Assembly: GCF_900094585.1 (NCBI RefSeq)
Contig: NZ_FMAG01000004.1
Coordinates: 620,001-684,000 of the forward strand
DNA length: 64,000 nucleotides
Source: Martinezella multihospitum
Lineage (GTDB): Bacteria; Pseudomonadota; Alphaproteobacteria; Rhizobiales; Rhizobiaceae
Direction: 5' to 3'
The translations under genes were made by a program, and so were the position numbers. Positions 33,478 to 42,699 of this stretch are shown piece by piece. The notes below the pieces were generated by a model that searched no databases, was not told the origin of the DNA, and saw only the letters and a program-made list of their open reading frames with translations. The stretch's first letter is position 1. Each line of letters starts with the position of its first letter.

Positions 33478-34497
33478 TCAGGGGCCTTCCGTCAAGGTCG
33501 CGACGACGGCCAGACAATCACCGGTCTTGATCAGGCCGGGGAAATGACGTGCGGCGAGAACACCATCCAGCGCCGCGCGATAGTCCGATGGTGCGGTTCC
33601 AGTGCGGCCGGTCGGATGGATGCGGGCAATGATTTCTCCACGCGAAACCTTCTCGCCCAGGTCCTTGAGCGGTTCCAAAAGGCCGTCGGCCTCGGAAAAG
33701 ACGAAGCAGTCCGACGACGGCATATCGAGCCATTGCGTCGCCTCGATCTCTGGCGCACCGGAGACAATCCCCGCGTGCTTCAGCACATTCAGAACACCGC
33801 GCTTGGCAATGGAAGCCGTATGCGCCGATATGGTTCCACCGCCCGAAAGCTCGGTCGTCACGAAGACCTTGCCTATCTCCTCGGCCGTAGTGTCATACAT
33901 GCCGACGGCATCGATCTCGATCATGCGCATGGAATAGGGGGCGGAGAACGCGGCAACGCCATCGAAACAGGCTTTCTCCTGTCCCTTGTCCGGCAACTCA
34001 TGGGCCGCAGCATAGGGCAGGAAATCAAGCGTGCGGCCACCCGAATGGAAATCGAGCACGATATCGGCCAGCGGCAGCAAGTGACGTGTGAAATAGTCGG
34101 CGATCTTCTCGGTCACGCTACCGTCGGGGCGGCCGGGGAAACTCCGGTTGAGGTTTCCCTTGTCGATTGGGGAGGTGCGCGTTGCGGCCTGGAAAGCAGG
34201 ATAGTTCATCGCCGGGACAATGATGACCCTGCCCTTGATCTCCTCCGGTTTCAGCGTCCGGGCAAGATCGAAGAGAGCGACAGGCCCCTCATATTCGTCG
34301 CCATGATTGGCGCCGGTCAAAAGTGCCGTCGGTCCTTCCCCGTTCCTGATGACGCAGATGGGGATCATGATCGAACCCCAGGCGGACTCGTCGCGCGACC
34401 AGGGCAGACGCAAATGGCCGTGCTGGATGCCATCTAGGTCGAAATCGACTGTCGGTGTGATCGGCGATGGACGTTTGGAAATACTCATGCTGTTCAT
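33478..34497 (-). CDS. eutE: N-acetyl-diaminobutyrate deacetylase (DoeB/EutE)
   Basis: This 339-residue protein of the succinylglutamate desuccinylase/aspartoacylase zinc peptidase family has the zinc-ligand segment TGANHGDEYEG near residue 65. The third histidine lies in VLDFHSGG, with a substrate-binding arginine nearby in NLNRSFPG. In the ectoine pathway DoeB removes acetate from N-alpha-acetyl-diaminobutyrate made by DoeA, whose gene is directly upstream. The start is one of several close choices (TTG at 34506, ATG at 34497 or 34488). The stop sits directly beside the GC hairpin before ehuB. Confidence 0.87.
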   Translation of the reverse strand: MNSMSISKRPSPITPTVDFDLDGIQHGHLRLPWSRDESAWGSIMIPICVIRNGEGPTALLTGANHGDEYEGPVALFDLARTLKPEEIKGRVIIVPAMNYPAFQAATRTSPIDKGNLNRSFPGRPDGSVTEKIADYFTRHLLPLADIVLDFHSGGRTLDFLPYAAAHELPDKGQEKACFDGVAAFSAPYSMRMIEIDAVGMYDTTAEEIGKVFVTTELSGGGTISAHTASIAKRGVLNVLKHAGIVSGAPEIEATQWLDMPSSDCFVFSEADGLLEPLKDLGEKVSRGEIIARIHPTGRTGTAPSDYRAALDGVLAARHFPGLIKTGDCLAVVATLTEGP

Positions 34498-34506
34498 CTC
34501 AGGCAA

Positions 34507-35685
34507 TCACTTCACAACCAGCTGCCGCGGCACATTGGAGAGGCACTCGACGCCGCTTTCGGTGATGACGATGCTTTCGGTGATTTCCATCCCCATGGTT
34601 TCAAGCCAGAGACCGGTCATGAAATGGAAGGTCATTCCGGGTTGGAGCTCGGTGCGATCGCCGGGGCGCAGGCTCATGGTCCGCTCGCCCCAGTCCGGCG
34701 GATAGGAGAGACCGATCGAATATCCCGTGCGGTTATCCTTGACGATCCCGTATTTCTTCAGGACGGCGAAGAAGGCGTTGGCGATATCCTCGCAGACGTT
34801 GCCTGGCTTGGCGGCGGCAAGGCCGGCCTCCATGCCCTCGAGCGTCGCCTTCTCGGCGTCGAGGAACGCCTGCGTCGGCTTGCCGAGGAAAACCGTTCGC
34901 GACAGCGGGCAATGATAGCGGCGATAGCAGCCGGCGATCTCGAAGAAGGTGCCCTCGCCGTTCCTCATCGGCTTGTCGTCCCAGGTCAGGTGCGGGGCGG
35001 AAGCATCCGCACCCGACGGCAGCAGCGGAACGATGGCCGCGTAGTCACCGCCAAAGCCGTCGACGCCGCGAATGCCGGCATCATAGATTTCGGCGACGAG
35101 ATCGGATTTGCGGATACCGGGCTCGACCTTTTCGACGATCCGCCGGTGCATGGCTTCGACGATGCTGCCGGCCTTGCGCATATAGTCGAGCTCGGTCTTG
35201 CTCTTGACGGCGCGCTGCCAGTTCACGAGCCCTCTCGCATCCTTGAAGCGGGCATTCGGCAGGTGCTTGACGAGCGACGCATAGGCCGCGGCCGTGAACC
35301 AGTAATTGTCCATCTCGACGGCGATAGAGGCATTGGCCCAGCCGCGTTCCTCGATGATCTTCGAGAGCAGATCCATCGGATGGCGCTCGTTGGACTGCAC
35401 GTAATGATCGGGATAGCCGATGATGTTGTCATGGGCGAGATAGGCGGTGCGTTTGGCCCCGTTGGCATCCTGACCGCGCCCGTACCAGATCGGCTCGCCG
35501 GAGCCTGGCACCAGCACGCACTGGTGCACATAGAAAGACCAGCCATCATAGCCGGTCAACCAATGCATGTTGGAGGGGTCCGTCACGATGACGAGATCGA
35601 CACCGGCTTTCTCCATGGCGCGGCGCGTCTTTGCGAGCCGCTCGGCATATTCGGCGCGGGTGAAATTGAGGGTCGGTTCGCTCAC
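34507..35685 (-). CDS. eutD: Ectoine hydrolase (DoeA/EutD)
   Basis: The GTG start at 35685 overlaps the eutC stop (GTGA) and follows GGAG, giving 392 residues; the longer upstream frame is a shadow of eutC. It belongs to the M24 peptidase (creatinase/prolidase) fold. A creatinase N-terminal domain spans about 10-150 (KAGVDLVIVTDPSNMHWLTGYDGWSF), and the pita-bread domain follows (RKAGSIVEAMHRRI, GEGTFFEIAGCYRRYHCPLSR, ERTMSLRPGDRTELQPGMTFHF). DoeA opens the ectoine ring to acetylated diaminobutyrate. Metal-site residues differ from true aminopeptidases, as in other DoeA proteins. Position between eutC and eutE supports the call. Confidence 0.88.
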   Translation of the reverse strand: MSEPTLNFTRAEYAERLAKTRRAMEKAGVDLVIVTDPSNMHWLTGYDGWSFYVHQCVLVPGSGEPIWYGRGQDANGAKRTAYLAHDNIIGYPDHYVQSNERHPMDLLSKIIEERGWANASIAVEMDNYWFTAAAYASLVKHLPNARFKDARGLVNWQRAVKSKTELDYMRKAGSIVEAMHRRIVEKVEPGIRKSDLVAEIYDAGIRGVDGFGGDYAAIVPLLPSGADASAPHLTWDDKPMRNGEGTFFEIAGCYRRYHCPLSRTVFLGKPTQAFLDAEKATLEGMEAGLAAAKPGNVCEDIANAFFAVLKKYGIVKDNRTGYSIGLSYPPDWGERTMSLRPGDRTELQPGMTFHFMTGLWLETMGMEITESIVITESGVECLSNVPRQLVVK

Positions 35686-36698
35686 GCTGGGTCTCCTGAT
35701 GCTTTGGTCGTTTCGATCGCCTGCCCCGCGCCGGCTAAGACCGCGCGGCGATGGGCAAGCGTGGCAATGGCGGTGTCCTGGACGCCGGTCCCGGTCAGAT
35801 CGCAAAACGTGATCGCCTCGGGCGACCGGCGGCCCGGCATCTTGCCGGCGATAATGGCGCCCAGTTCGGGGAAATCAGCGCTCTCGCTGACAAGCCCCGC
35901 GGCGATGGCATGATGAAGCTCACCCAGCCGCCGGGTCTGCTTCAGGCTGTCGGCAACGTAAGGCGCGGCTTTCAAAACCAGGACCGGGTCGATCTCGTTC
36001 TTGTGTTCGGCGTCGGAGCCCATGGCGGTGACATGCTGGCCCGGCTGCAGCCAGGTGGCTTTGAGGATCGGCTTGTCCGAGGGCGTCGTCGTCACGATGA
36101 TGTCAGCGCCGCGACAAGCCGCTTTGGCATCGGCTGCCGCCGTTACGGGAAGGCCGAGTTCGACCGTCAATTCCGAAGCAAGCCTTTCGGCCTTTTCCAG
36201 ATCCCTCGCCCATATGAGTGCCGCCTCGATCGGTCGCACGAGCGTAAGCGCGCGCAATTGCAGACGGGCCTGCATGCCGGCGCCAAAAATCGCTGCGATC
36301 CGGCTATCCGGACGGGACAGGTATCGCGCGGCAACGGCACCTGCCGCGGCGGTGCGCACATCCGTCAGATAGCCGTTGTCGAGCAGGAGCGCCTCGACCA
36401 GACCGGTGCGGGCAGACAGGAGCATCATCAGCCCGTTGGTGCTTGGCAGACCGAGTGATGGATTGTTGAAAAAGCCGGGGCTCACCTTGATCGCGAAACT
36501 GTCGAGATCAGGAACATAGGCCGTCTTCACGTCGACCTCGCCGCGATGGGCGGGAATATCGAGCCGCATGATTGGCGGCATTTCCACGGCCTTCGTCGCC
36601 AGCGCCGTAAAAGCCTGCACAATGCAATCGACAGCATCACTATCGAGCTGAACGATCTTGCGAAGGTCGGTTTCCGTCAGGATCAGCACGCGGGTCAT
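35682..36698 (-). CDS. eutC: Ornithine cyclodeaminase-family enzyme EutC
   Basis: This 338-residue protein belongs to the ornithine cyclodeaminase/mu-crystallin family. Its Rossmann motif is FGAGMQARLQLRAL, preceded by GLVEALLLDNGYLTDVRTAAAGAVAARYLSR, and RAADIIVTTTPS-like text (CRGADIIVTTTPSDKPIL) follows. In ectoine loci EutC acts with EutB, and usually EutA, to turn hydroxyectoine into ectoine; the individual reactions are not fully settled as far as I know. It overlaps eutB (ATGA) and eutD (GTGA), a tight translational chain. Confidence 0.85.
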   Translation of the reverse strand: MTRVLILTETDLRKIVQLDSDAVDCIVQAFTALATKAVEMPPIMRLDIPAHRGEVDVKTAYVPDLDSFAIKVSPGFFNNPSLGLPSTNGLMMLLSARTGLVEALLLDNGYLTDVRTAAAGAVAARYLSRPDSRIAAIFGAGMQARLQLRALTLVRPIEAALIWARDLEKAERLASELTVELGLPVTAAADAKAACRGADIIVTTTPSDKPILKATWLQPGQHVTAMGSDAEHKNEIDPVLVLKAAPYVADSLKQTRRLGELHHAIAAGLVSESADFPELGAIIAGKMPGRRSPEAITFCDLTGTGVQDTAIATLAHRRAVLAGAGQAIETTKASGDPA

Positions 36699-37681
36699 GG
36701 CACCACTCCCCTATCGAGACCGCTCACGATTGCCCGATGGGTCGCCGGATCGATGTTGCCTCCGGAAACGATAACAACCGTCGGACCATCGGGCTTGATC
36801 TTGCCAGCGAGCAGGGCCGATATCCCGACGGCACCCGCCCCTTCGACCGTCATGCCCTCGATCAAGGCCGCATAGCGAATGCCAGCGGCGATCTCCTCCT
36901 CGCTGACCAGGATGACATCATCGAGAAGCGCCCGGCACATTCGGAACGTCAGGCGGTTATCGAGCCCAATGCCGCCGCCCAGCGAATCCGCCAAGGTCTC
37001 CACCTCCTGCACATCCGTTGGACGACCGGCCGCAAAGCTTGCCGCCATCGCCGCGCCGCGCTCCATCGACACGCCGACCACCTTGGCAGCCGGTAGACGG
37101 CTCTTGATCGCGGCCGCAACACCCGAAGCCAGCCCGCCGCCCGACAGCGGTACGAGAACCAGCGCCGTTTCTGGCAAATCGTCTGCGACCTCGAGCCCGA
37201 GCGTGCCCTGACCGGCAATGACATCGGCGTCGTCGAAGGGCGGAATGAAACACATGCCCTCATCACGGACGAGGCGCTCGACTTCCAACATCGCATCATC
37301 CTGCGAGTGCCCGACAATACGAATGTCTGCCCCAAGGCTTCGGATTGCCTCGACCTTGTTGGTGGGAACAAGTGCCGACAGGCAGATGGTCGCGCGTGCA
37401 CCCATCGCCTTGGCAGCATGGGCAACGGCCCTGCCGTGATTGCCGGTCGATGCCGTTACCAGCCCGCGCAAACGTGCATTTTCATCCAAACATAGAAGCG
37501 CATTCGTGGCACCGCGAAGCTTGAAACTGCCCGTATGCTGATGGTTTTCCAGCTTGAGATGGACCGGAACGCCCGTCCGCTGAGACAGCGCTTGCGAGAG
37601 CCGCAACGGCGTGCGCAGCACGTTTGGCGCAATGCGCCGACGCGCCGCTTCTATATCCTGCAGCGCCACCATCATTGTCAT
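36695..37681 (-). CDS. eutB: Threonine dehydratase-like enzyme EutB
   Basis: This 328-residue fold-type II PLP enzyme has the Schiff-base lysine in HTGSFKLRGATN and the glycine loop in PLSGGGLASGVA. Other marks are TASTGNHGRAVAHAAKAMGA and the C-terminal VIVSGGNID. It is related to threonine/serine dehydratases, but as first gene of the eut operon its likely role is hydroxyectoine conversion with EutC. No eutA gene is found near it. A good promoter candidate lies about 130 bases upstream. Confidence 0.85.
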   Translation of the reverse strand: MTMMVALQDIEAARRRIAPNVLRTPLRLSQALSQRTGVPVHLKLENHQHTGSFKLRGATNALLCLDENARLRGLVTASTGNHGRAVAHAAKAMGARATICLSALVPTNKVEAIRSLGADIRIVGHSQDDAMLEVERLVRDEGMCFIPPFDDADVIAGQGTLGLEVADDLPETALVLVPLSGGGLASGVAAAIKSRLPAAKVVGVSMERGAAMAASFAAGRPTDVQEVETLADSLGGGIGLDNRLTFRMCRALLDDVILVSEEEIAAGIRYAALIEGMTVEGAGAVGISALLAGKIKPDGPTVVIVSGGNIDPATHRAIVSGLDRGVVP

Positions 37682-37800
37682 GGTGCACGCCGATGCCTTG
37701 CCGACGATGTAACCGGCGTCATCACGAATTTCATCTCTTTCTCGCGCTGGATGTTCACGACATCAGCGTGAAAGAGACAATGGATCATGTCAATCTGTAT

Positions 37801-37843
37801 ATTGTTTCATTACAATTATAAGTGCGCCTTTCAAAGCTGACAG
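37801..37843 (-). promoter_or_regulatory. Promoter of the eut-ehu operon with inverted repeat
   Basis: On the leftward strand CTGTCA (complement of 37838-37843) and a perfect TATAAT (complement of 37815-37820) are 17 bases apart. An inverted repeat ATTGT-N6-ACAAT (37801-37816) overlaps the -10 and start region. The strand reads TATAATTGTA here, identical to the ten bases around the enuR box at 28837-28846, so a shared EnuR contact is plausible. Confidence 0.5.
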
Positions 37844-37955
37844 CCAAGTGAGGTCATGTCAGCACGGCGTGTGCTTGGCGGATCGCCAGGCGCATGGGAT
37901 TTCGTATTCGTGCTGGTGCTGGCTGCAGTTGCTGCGCGCTACGTTCAATAAGACT

Positions 37956-39176
37956 TCAAGATTTCAGCGCGTGCCTGACCCTCAGGATCGCGAGGGCAAC
38001 CGCTCCGATCACCACGGGAATGGAGATCAGCATGTAGATCGGATTGATATGAAGACCGGCATGATCCGCCGTCTCGATCGCGACTTTGATCAGGCTCAGA
38101 AGGTAGTAGCTGATGGCGATGATCGAGAGACCCTCGACCGCCCGCTGAATTTTGACCTGGGTTTCGGCGCGCTCGGCCATGGCCTGGATCTGAACGGCGT
38201 TCTGGACCTCGATCTCCACCTGGATGCGGGTCTGGAGCAAGTCGATCAGATGCATGGTCGCATGCGACAATTGCTCCAGGCGCAATGCGGTCGCCTCACA
38301 ACTCCTGACCGCCGGTTTGAAGCGGCGCGCCACGAAAACCCCGAAACGCTGGAAACCTGGTACGTGGGTCTCCCGCAGCTCGGCGATGCGTTCCTCGACG
38401 ATCTTGGCATAGGCTGCCGTTGCGCCAAAGCGATTGCGCGTCTGCGCCGCCGCGGAGATCACCTCCGCGGAAAGCTGAGAAATCTCATCAAGCAGTCGCT
38501 TATGGTCTTCGGCCGAGGTCGATACGTGGCGATTGGTCAATTCGACAAGCTTCCGGTCGTAGCCGCCAAGAACAGGACCAAGCCGCCGTGCCTCCGGAAA
38601 GCCCAAAAGCGCCATGACGCGGTAAGTCTCGATTTCATAGATCCTGCGGACCATGCGGCCGAGCCGATAGGCGTTAAGGTCATGATTGAAAAGGATCGTG
38701 CGGCTGGTGCCGTTGTCTCCGACGCGAAAATCAGAGCAGACGAGTGCGGCTCCGCCACCAATCGCGGACGCCGCCGTATCGCCGAATTGAAGCGCCGAAA
38801 GGAGAGGTCCAAGTTCGCTCGGCGCCGATCCGCAAATGAGAATTTCCAATCGGCAAATGAAGGACCAGTCGATCAGGCCGGCGAGCCGCGCCGCCTCATC
38901 GATCGACAGGGAGCCCGCGGGCCAGGTCGAGGGATCGGCCTCAAGAGGCGTAACCCGGGTGACGGTGACGAACTCGGTATGAAACTCGACCTGTGTTCGA
39001 GGGCCTTCGATCGCGTCCTCGGCAACGACGACGCGGTGGCTCAGATCGGAGATCGAGAGTAATGTGCCTGACAGGGCTATATGCTCGACCAGCGCCGGAC
39101 CCGAAAAATAGATCGACGGACGTGCGTGAAGTTCCGAATTGAAATCGACTGCCACCGTTTTCGCTCCCCCAAGCAA
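37956..39176 (-). CDS. DUF3422 family membrane protein
   Basis: This 406-residue protein begins with the family motif NSELHARPS and has a long alpha/beta domain. Segments such as VEFHTEFVTVTRV, DWSFICRLEILICG and HDLNAYRLGRMVRRIYEIETYR match the DUF3422 pattern. A coiled-coil stretch at about 220-340 (KRLLDEISQLSAEVISAAAQ, HATMHLIDLLQTRIQVEIEVQN) is followed by two C-terminal membrane helices (SIIAISYYLLSLIKV and YMLISIPVVIGAVALAILRV). The N-terminal domain should face the cytoplasm. No activity is established for the family. It is not obviously linked to either neighbour. Confidence 0.85.
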   Translation of the reverse strand: MLGGAKTVAVDFNSELHARPSIYFSGPALVEHIALSGTLLSISDLSHRVVVAEDAIEGPRTQVEFHTEFVTVTRVTPLEADPSTWPAGSLSIDEAARLAGLIDWSFICRLEILICGSAPSELGPLLSALQFGDTAASAIGGGAALVCSDFRVGDNGTSRTILFNHDLNAYRLGRMVRRIYEIETYRVMALLGFPEARRLGPVLGGYDRKLVELTNRHVSTSAEDHKRLLDEISQLSAEVISAAAQTRNRFGATAAYAKIVEERIAELRETHVPGFQRFGVFVARRFKPAVRSCEATALRLEQLSHATMHLIDLLQTRIQVEIEVQNAVQIQAMAERAETQVKIQRAVEGLSIIAISYYLLSLIKVAIETADHAGLHINPIYMLISIPVVIGAVALAILRVRHALKS

Positions 39177-39429
39177 ATGCCTGCTCTAATCGTATGCCGG
39201 CCATTGCGGCAATCGGCAATGCTTCGCTGCCTGCGACAGAGTGTCCCGAAGCTTTGAAATCAGCCCTGTTCGGCCGAAATCGGACGTAGGGTAAGCTCAA
39301 CGCAACCAATATCGATCGCATGACTTGCGAACCGAGGTTTTCGGCAGAAAATAGCGGCGACCGCACGACCGGGCTCGCAGAGCCACGCAAGCGGCGGTTG
39401 GTCCTGGAACTGTTGAAGGGGAAACTTGC

Positions 39430-39978
39430 ATGACAAATGCCGCAAGCCTGGGATTGCCTGGCCTCCTCGGTCAAGACCATACGGGCATCACCGTTCCCGA
39501 TCTCGACGAAGCACTCGACTTTTTCGTCCGAATACTTGGTTGCAGGCATGCCTATACCTTCGGCCCGATCGGCGATGATGAGGGCGATTTCATGCGCCAG
39601 GCGTTGGGCACTCATCCACGCGCCCGCATCAGGCGTGCGGCGCTTATCCGCATCGGCCACGGCTCCAACCTGGAGCTCTTCGAATATGAGGCCCCGGACC
39701 AGCGCCACCTTGAACAAAAGAACAGCGACATTGGCGCCTTCCATGTCGGACTTTATGTCGAAGACATTCAGGCGGCCAAGGCCTACCTCGACGCACAAGG
39801 CATCACGACCCGCCTCGGACCGCTCCCCATCAGCGAGGGGCCGAATGCCGGACAGAGCATCCTCTATTTCCAGTCCCCCTGGGGCTTGCAACTGGAGGTC
39901 ATCAGCTATCCGGAGGGCATGGCCTACGAAAAGACGGCCGAAACCATCCTTTGGTCACCGAAATCCCCGGAAAAATGA
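39430..39978 (+). CDS. VOC superfamily (glyoxalase-fold) protein
   Basis: This 182-residue protein shows the vicinal-oxygen-chelate fold. The first module is around DHTGITVPDLDEALDFFVRILGCR, the second starts at AFHVGLYVEDIQAAKAYLDAQG and ends in ILYFQSPWGLQLEVISYPEG. Metal ligand candidates are the histidine in QDHTG, a glutamate in LELFEYEA, His in AFHVG and Glu in LEVISY. Such proteins include glyoxalases, dioxygenases and epimerases. The neighbouring keto-acid genes leave open a methylmalonyl-CoA epimerase-like role, but the sequence does not show it. It converges with the E3 gene. Confidence 0.8.
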   Translation: MTNAASLGLPGLLGQDHTGITVPDLDEALDFFVRILGCRHAYTFGPIGDDEGDFMRQALGTHPRARIRRAALIRIGHGSNLELFEYEAPDQRHLEQKNSDIGAFHVGLYVEDIQAAKAYLDAQGITTRLGPLPISEGPNAGQSILYFQSPWGLQLEVISYPEGMAYEKTAETILWSPKSPEK

Positions 39979-39999
39979 CCATTGCCACCTGACACCGGC

Positions 40000-41388
40000 T
40001 CAGATGTGCAGGGCATGGCCAAGCGCCTTCAATGCAGCTTCCTGCAGGCTTTCGCTGCGGGTCGGATGAGCGTGGATCGTGCCCGCGATATCTTCCAGCC
40101 GCGCGCCCATCTCGAGCGCCAGCGAGAACGCGCTTGACAGTTCCGAGATGCCGGCACCGACCGCCTGCAGGCCAAGTACCAGATTGGTGTCTGCGCGCGC
40201 TACAGCCCGCACAAAACCGTCTTCCGACTGGGTCGTCATGGCACGCCCGTTGGCAGCGAAGGGGAAGAGACCGACGCGGATTTCATAGCCCTGAGCGCGC
40301 GCTTCATCTGGTGAAAGCCCCGCGGTGACGATCTCGGGATCGGTGAAGCAGACGGCGGGAATGGCACGTTTGTCCCAGACACGCTTGCGGCCGGCAACGA
40401 TCTCAGCGACCATCTCTCCCTGCGCCATGGCGCGATGGGCAAGCATCGGCTCGCCCGTGACATCGCCGATCGCGTAGACGCCGCGCATGGAGGTGCGGCA
40501 GCGCTCATCGATGCGGATGAAACGGCCGGCGCGATCGAGATCGAGTTCTTCGAGACCCCAACCTTCCGTACGCGGTTTGCGCCCGACTGTGACGAGAACT
40601 TTGTCCGCGGCGATCCGCTCCTCTTCGCCGGCAGCGGTCTCGATCAGCAGCGCTTCTCCCGAATAGCCTTTCGCCTTCGCTCCGGTCAGCACACGCACGC
40701 CAAGCTCATGCAGGCGCTTGGCAACCGGCTTGACGAGCTCGGCGTCATATTGCGGCAGGATCTGCGCCATCGCCTCGACCACAGTGACCCGCGCACCCAT
40801 CTTGGCAAAGGCGGTGCCGAGCTCCAGGCCGATATAGCCGCCGCCGACGACAGCAAGTGTATTGGGCACACTCGTCAGCGACAACGCCTCGGTGGACGAA
40901 AGGATCGCTCCGCCAAAGGGCAGCAGCGGCAGCTCGACCGGTTCGGAGCCTGTCGCAATGACAACCGTTTCGGCACGGATGACCTGAGTTCCGGTCTCAG
41001 TCTCGACCTCGACGGTCTTGCCGTCGCGGAACACCGCCTGCCCATGCACGATCTTGACCTTGGACTTGCGCAGGAGCCCGAGCACACCGCCGTTCAGCCG
41101 GCCGACGATGCCATCCTTCCAGCGTATGGTCTGCGCGAGATCAAGCTTCGGTGCCTCGACAGTGATGCCGAGCGCATTGGGACTGGTCATGTGGCTGACC
41201 TTTTCGAACTCCTCGGCCGCATGGATCAGCGCTTTGGAGGGGATGCAGCCGATATTCAGGCAGGTGCCGCCGGCCTTTGTGGATTCGACGATCACCGTAT
41301 CGACGCCGAGCTGGCCGGCGCGGATGGCGCAGATATAGCCGCCGGGTCCGGCACCGATGACGAGGAGCTTGCAGACGATTTCTTTCAT
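40000..41388 (-). CDS. lpdV: Dihydrolipoyl dehydrogenase (E3)
   Basis: This 462-residue flavoprotein has the N-terminal FAD motif VIGAGPGGYICAIRAGQLG and the redox-active pair in GGTCLNIGCIPSKAL. The NAD motif is VVGGGYIGLELGTAFAKMG, the second FAD motif is GVYAIGDVTGEPMLAHRA, and the C-terminal histidine is in HAHPTRSESLQEAA. It reoxidises the lipoamide of the E2 encoded by the next upstream gene. Its position as last gene of the bkd operon marks it as the dedicated E3 of branched-chain keto-acid dehydrogenase. Confidence 0.93.
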   Translation of the reverse strand: MKEIVCKLLVIGAGPGGYICAIRAGQLGVDTVIVESTKAGGTCLNIGCIPSKALIHAAEEFEKVSHMTSPNALGITVEAPKLDLAQTIRWKDGIVGRLNGGVLGLLRKSKVKIVHGQAVFRDGKTVEVETETGTQVIRAETVVIATGSEPVELPLLPFGGAILSSTEALSLTSVPNTLAVVGGGYIGLELGTAFAKMGARVTVVEAMAQILPQYDAELVKPVAKRLHELGVRVLTGAKAKGYSGEALLIETAAGEEERIAADKVLVTVGRKPRTEGWGLEELDLDRAGRFIRIDERCRTSMRGVYAIGDVTGEPMLAHRAMAQGEMVAEIVAGRKRVWDKRAIPAVCFTDPEIVTAGLSPDEARAQGYEIRVGLFPFAANGRAMTTQSEDGFVRAVARADTNLVLGLQAVGAGISELSSAFSLALEMGARLEDIAGTIHAHPTRSESLQEAALKALGHALHI

Positions 41389-41392
41389 GTCA

Positions 41393-42697
41393 TCAACCTT
41401 CGATGAAGATCAGCGCGGGGGTTTCCAGCAGTGCCTTGATCCGCTGGACGAAGACCGCCGCGTCCCAGCCGTCGACGATGCGATGGTCGAAGCTCGACGA
41501 AAGGTTCATGATCTTGCGCGGGATGAATTGGGTGCCGTCCCAGATGGGCCGGGTCATGATCTTGTTGACGCCGACGATCGCAACTTCCGGATGATTGATG
41601 ATCGGCGTCGTGACGATGCCGCCAAGTGCGCCGAGCGAGCTGATGGTGATCGTGGAGCCGGACAGCTCCTCGCGCGCGGCGGTGCCATTGCGGGCGGCCT
41701 CGGCAAGACGCGCGAGCTCGGCGGCAACGTCCCAGATCGACCGGGCCTCCGCATGCCGCACGACCGGCACGGTCAGGCCCGACGGCGTCTGCGTGGCGAT
41801 GCCGATATGAACGGCACTATAGCGGGTAATGACGCCGGCATCGTCGTCAAAGGTGACATTGACGCCCGGCTGCTCGCCGATCGTCTTGACCAGCGCCCGC
41901 ATCAGGAAGGGCAGGATGGTCAGCTTCGGCTGATCGGGTTTGCGGCCGGCATTCATCGTCGCGCGCAGGTCTTCAAGGTCGGTGACATCGACCTCCTCGA
42001 CATAGGTGATATGGGGAATGCGCGAGCTTGCAAGGCGCATCTTTTCGGCGATGCGGCGACGCAGGCCGGTCACCTTGATCTCTTCGGTGGCAGTCTTGCG
42101 GGCAAGCCCGGTTTGAGCAACGGGAGCGGGCTGAGCGCCCCGCGCAATGAACTGATCGAGATCTTCGTGGGTGATGCGACCGGCCGGGCCTGTACCGATC
42201 ACCTGGCGCAGAGCGACACCAGCCTCCTGAGCCCGCAAGCGCACGGCAGGAGAAGCCAGTGGTCGCTCCACCGGCTCGCGAGCGGCAGGGCGCTCGGCAA
42301 CTCTTTCTGGTTCAATGTTTTTCGCTTCGACGCTCGGTCTCGCCGGAGACGACGCCGTCGGCTTGGCTTCCACAGGCTTGCCTTGGACTGGCTCGATTTT
42401 CGCGGGCGGCTCGGCATCATGAGTCGGAGCCTTTTCGGCTGTATTCCCGCCCTCGCCGGCAATCTCGATGCGCAGCAGCGGCGCCTTGACGGCGACCGTA
42501 TCGCCCACATCGGCACCAAGCCAGAGCACGATGCCTTCGACCGGCGAGGGAATCTCCACCGTCGCCTTATCGGTCATGACGGCAGCGAGGATCATGTCCT
42601 CACGCACCGGGTCGCCCGGTTTGACATGCCACTCGACCAGTTCGGCCTCGGCCACCCCTTCACCCACATCGGGCATCTTGATGACAAACTCGCCCAT
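41393..42697 (-). CDS. bkdB: Branched-chain keto-acid dehydrogenase E2
   Basis: The ATG ending at 42697 follows AGG-rich sequence and gives 434 residues. A lipoyl domain at about residues 2-77 has its lipoylated lysine in VMTDKATVEIPSP (Lys44). An Ala/Pro/Lys-rich linker comes next, then the E1/E3-binding domain (AVRLRAQEAGVALRQVIGTGPAGRITHEDLDQFI split around residue 160). The acyltransferase domain carries the catalytic histidine in SFDHRIVDGWDAA. It transfers isobutyryl, isovaleryl or 2-methylbutyryl groups to CoA. It sits between E1 beta and E3 with gaps of a few bases. Confidence 0.92.
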   Translation of the reverse strand: MGEFVIKMPDVGEGVAEAELVEWHVKPGDPVREDMILAAVMTDKATVEIPSPVEGIVLWLGADVGDTVAVKAPLLRIEIAGEGGNTAEKAPTHDAEPPAKIEPVQGKPVEAKPTASSPARPSVEAKNIEPERVAERPAAREPVERPLASPAVRLRAQEAGVALRQVIGTGPAGRITHEDLDQFIARGAQPAPVAQTGLARKTATEEIKVTGLRRRIAEKMRLASSRIPHITYVEEVDVTDLEDLRATMNAGRKPDQPKLTILPFLMRALVKTIGEQPGVNVTFDDDAGVITRYSAVHIGIATQTPSGLTVPVVRHAEARSIWDVAAELARLAEAARNGTAAREELSGSTITISSLGALGGIVTTPIINHPEVAIVGVNKIMTRPIWDGTQFIPRKIMNLSSSFDHRIVDGWDAAVFVQRIKALLETPALIFIEG

Positions 42698-42699
42698 CC

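Noticed and set aside
37956..39062. Rightward frame opposite the DUF3422 gene
   Set aside because: No ribosome site or family match; the opposite strand has the ELHARP motif and two C-terminal helices.
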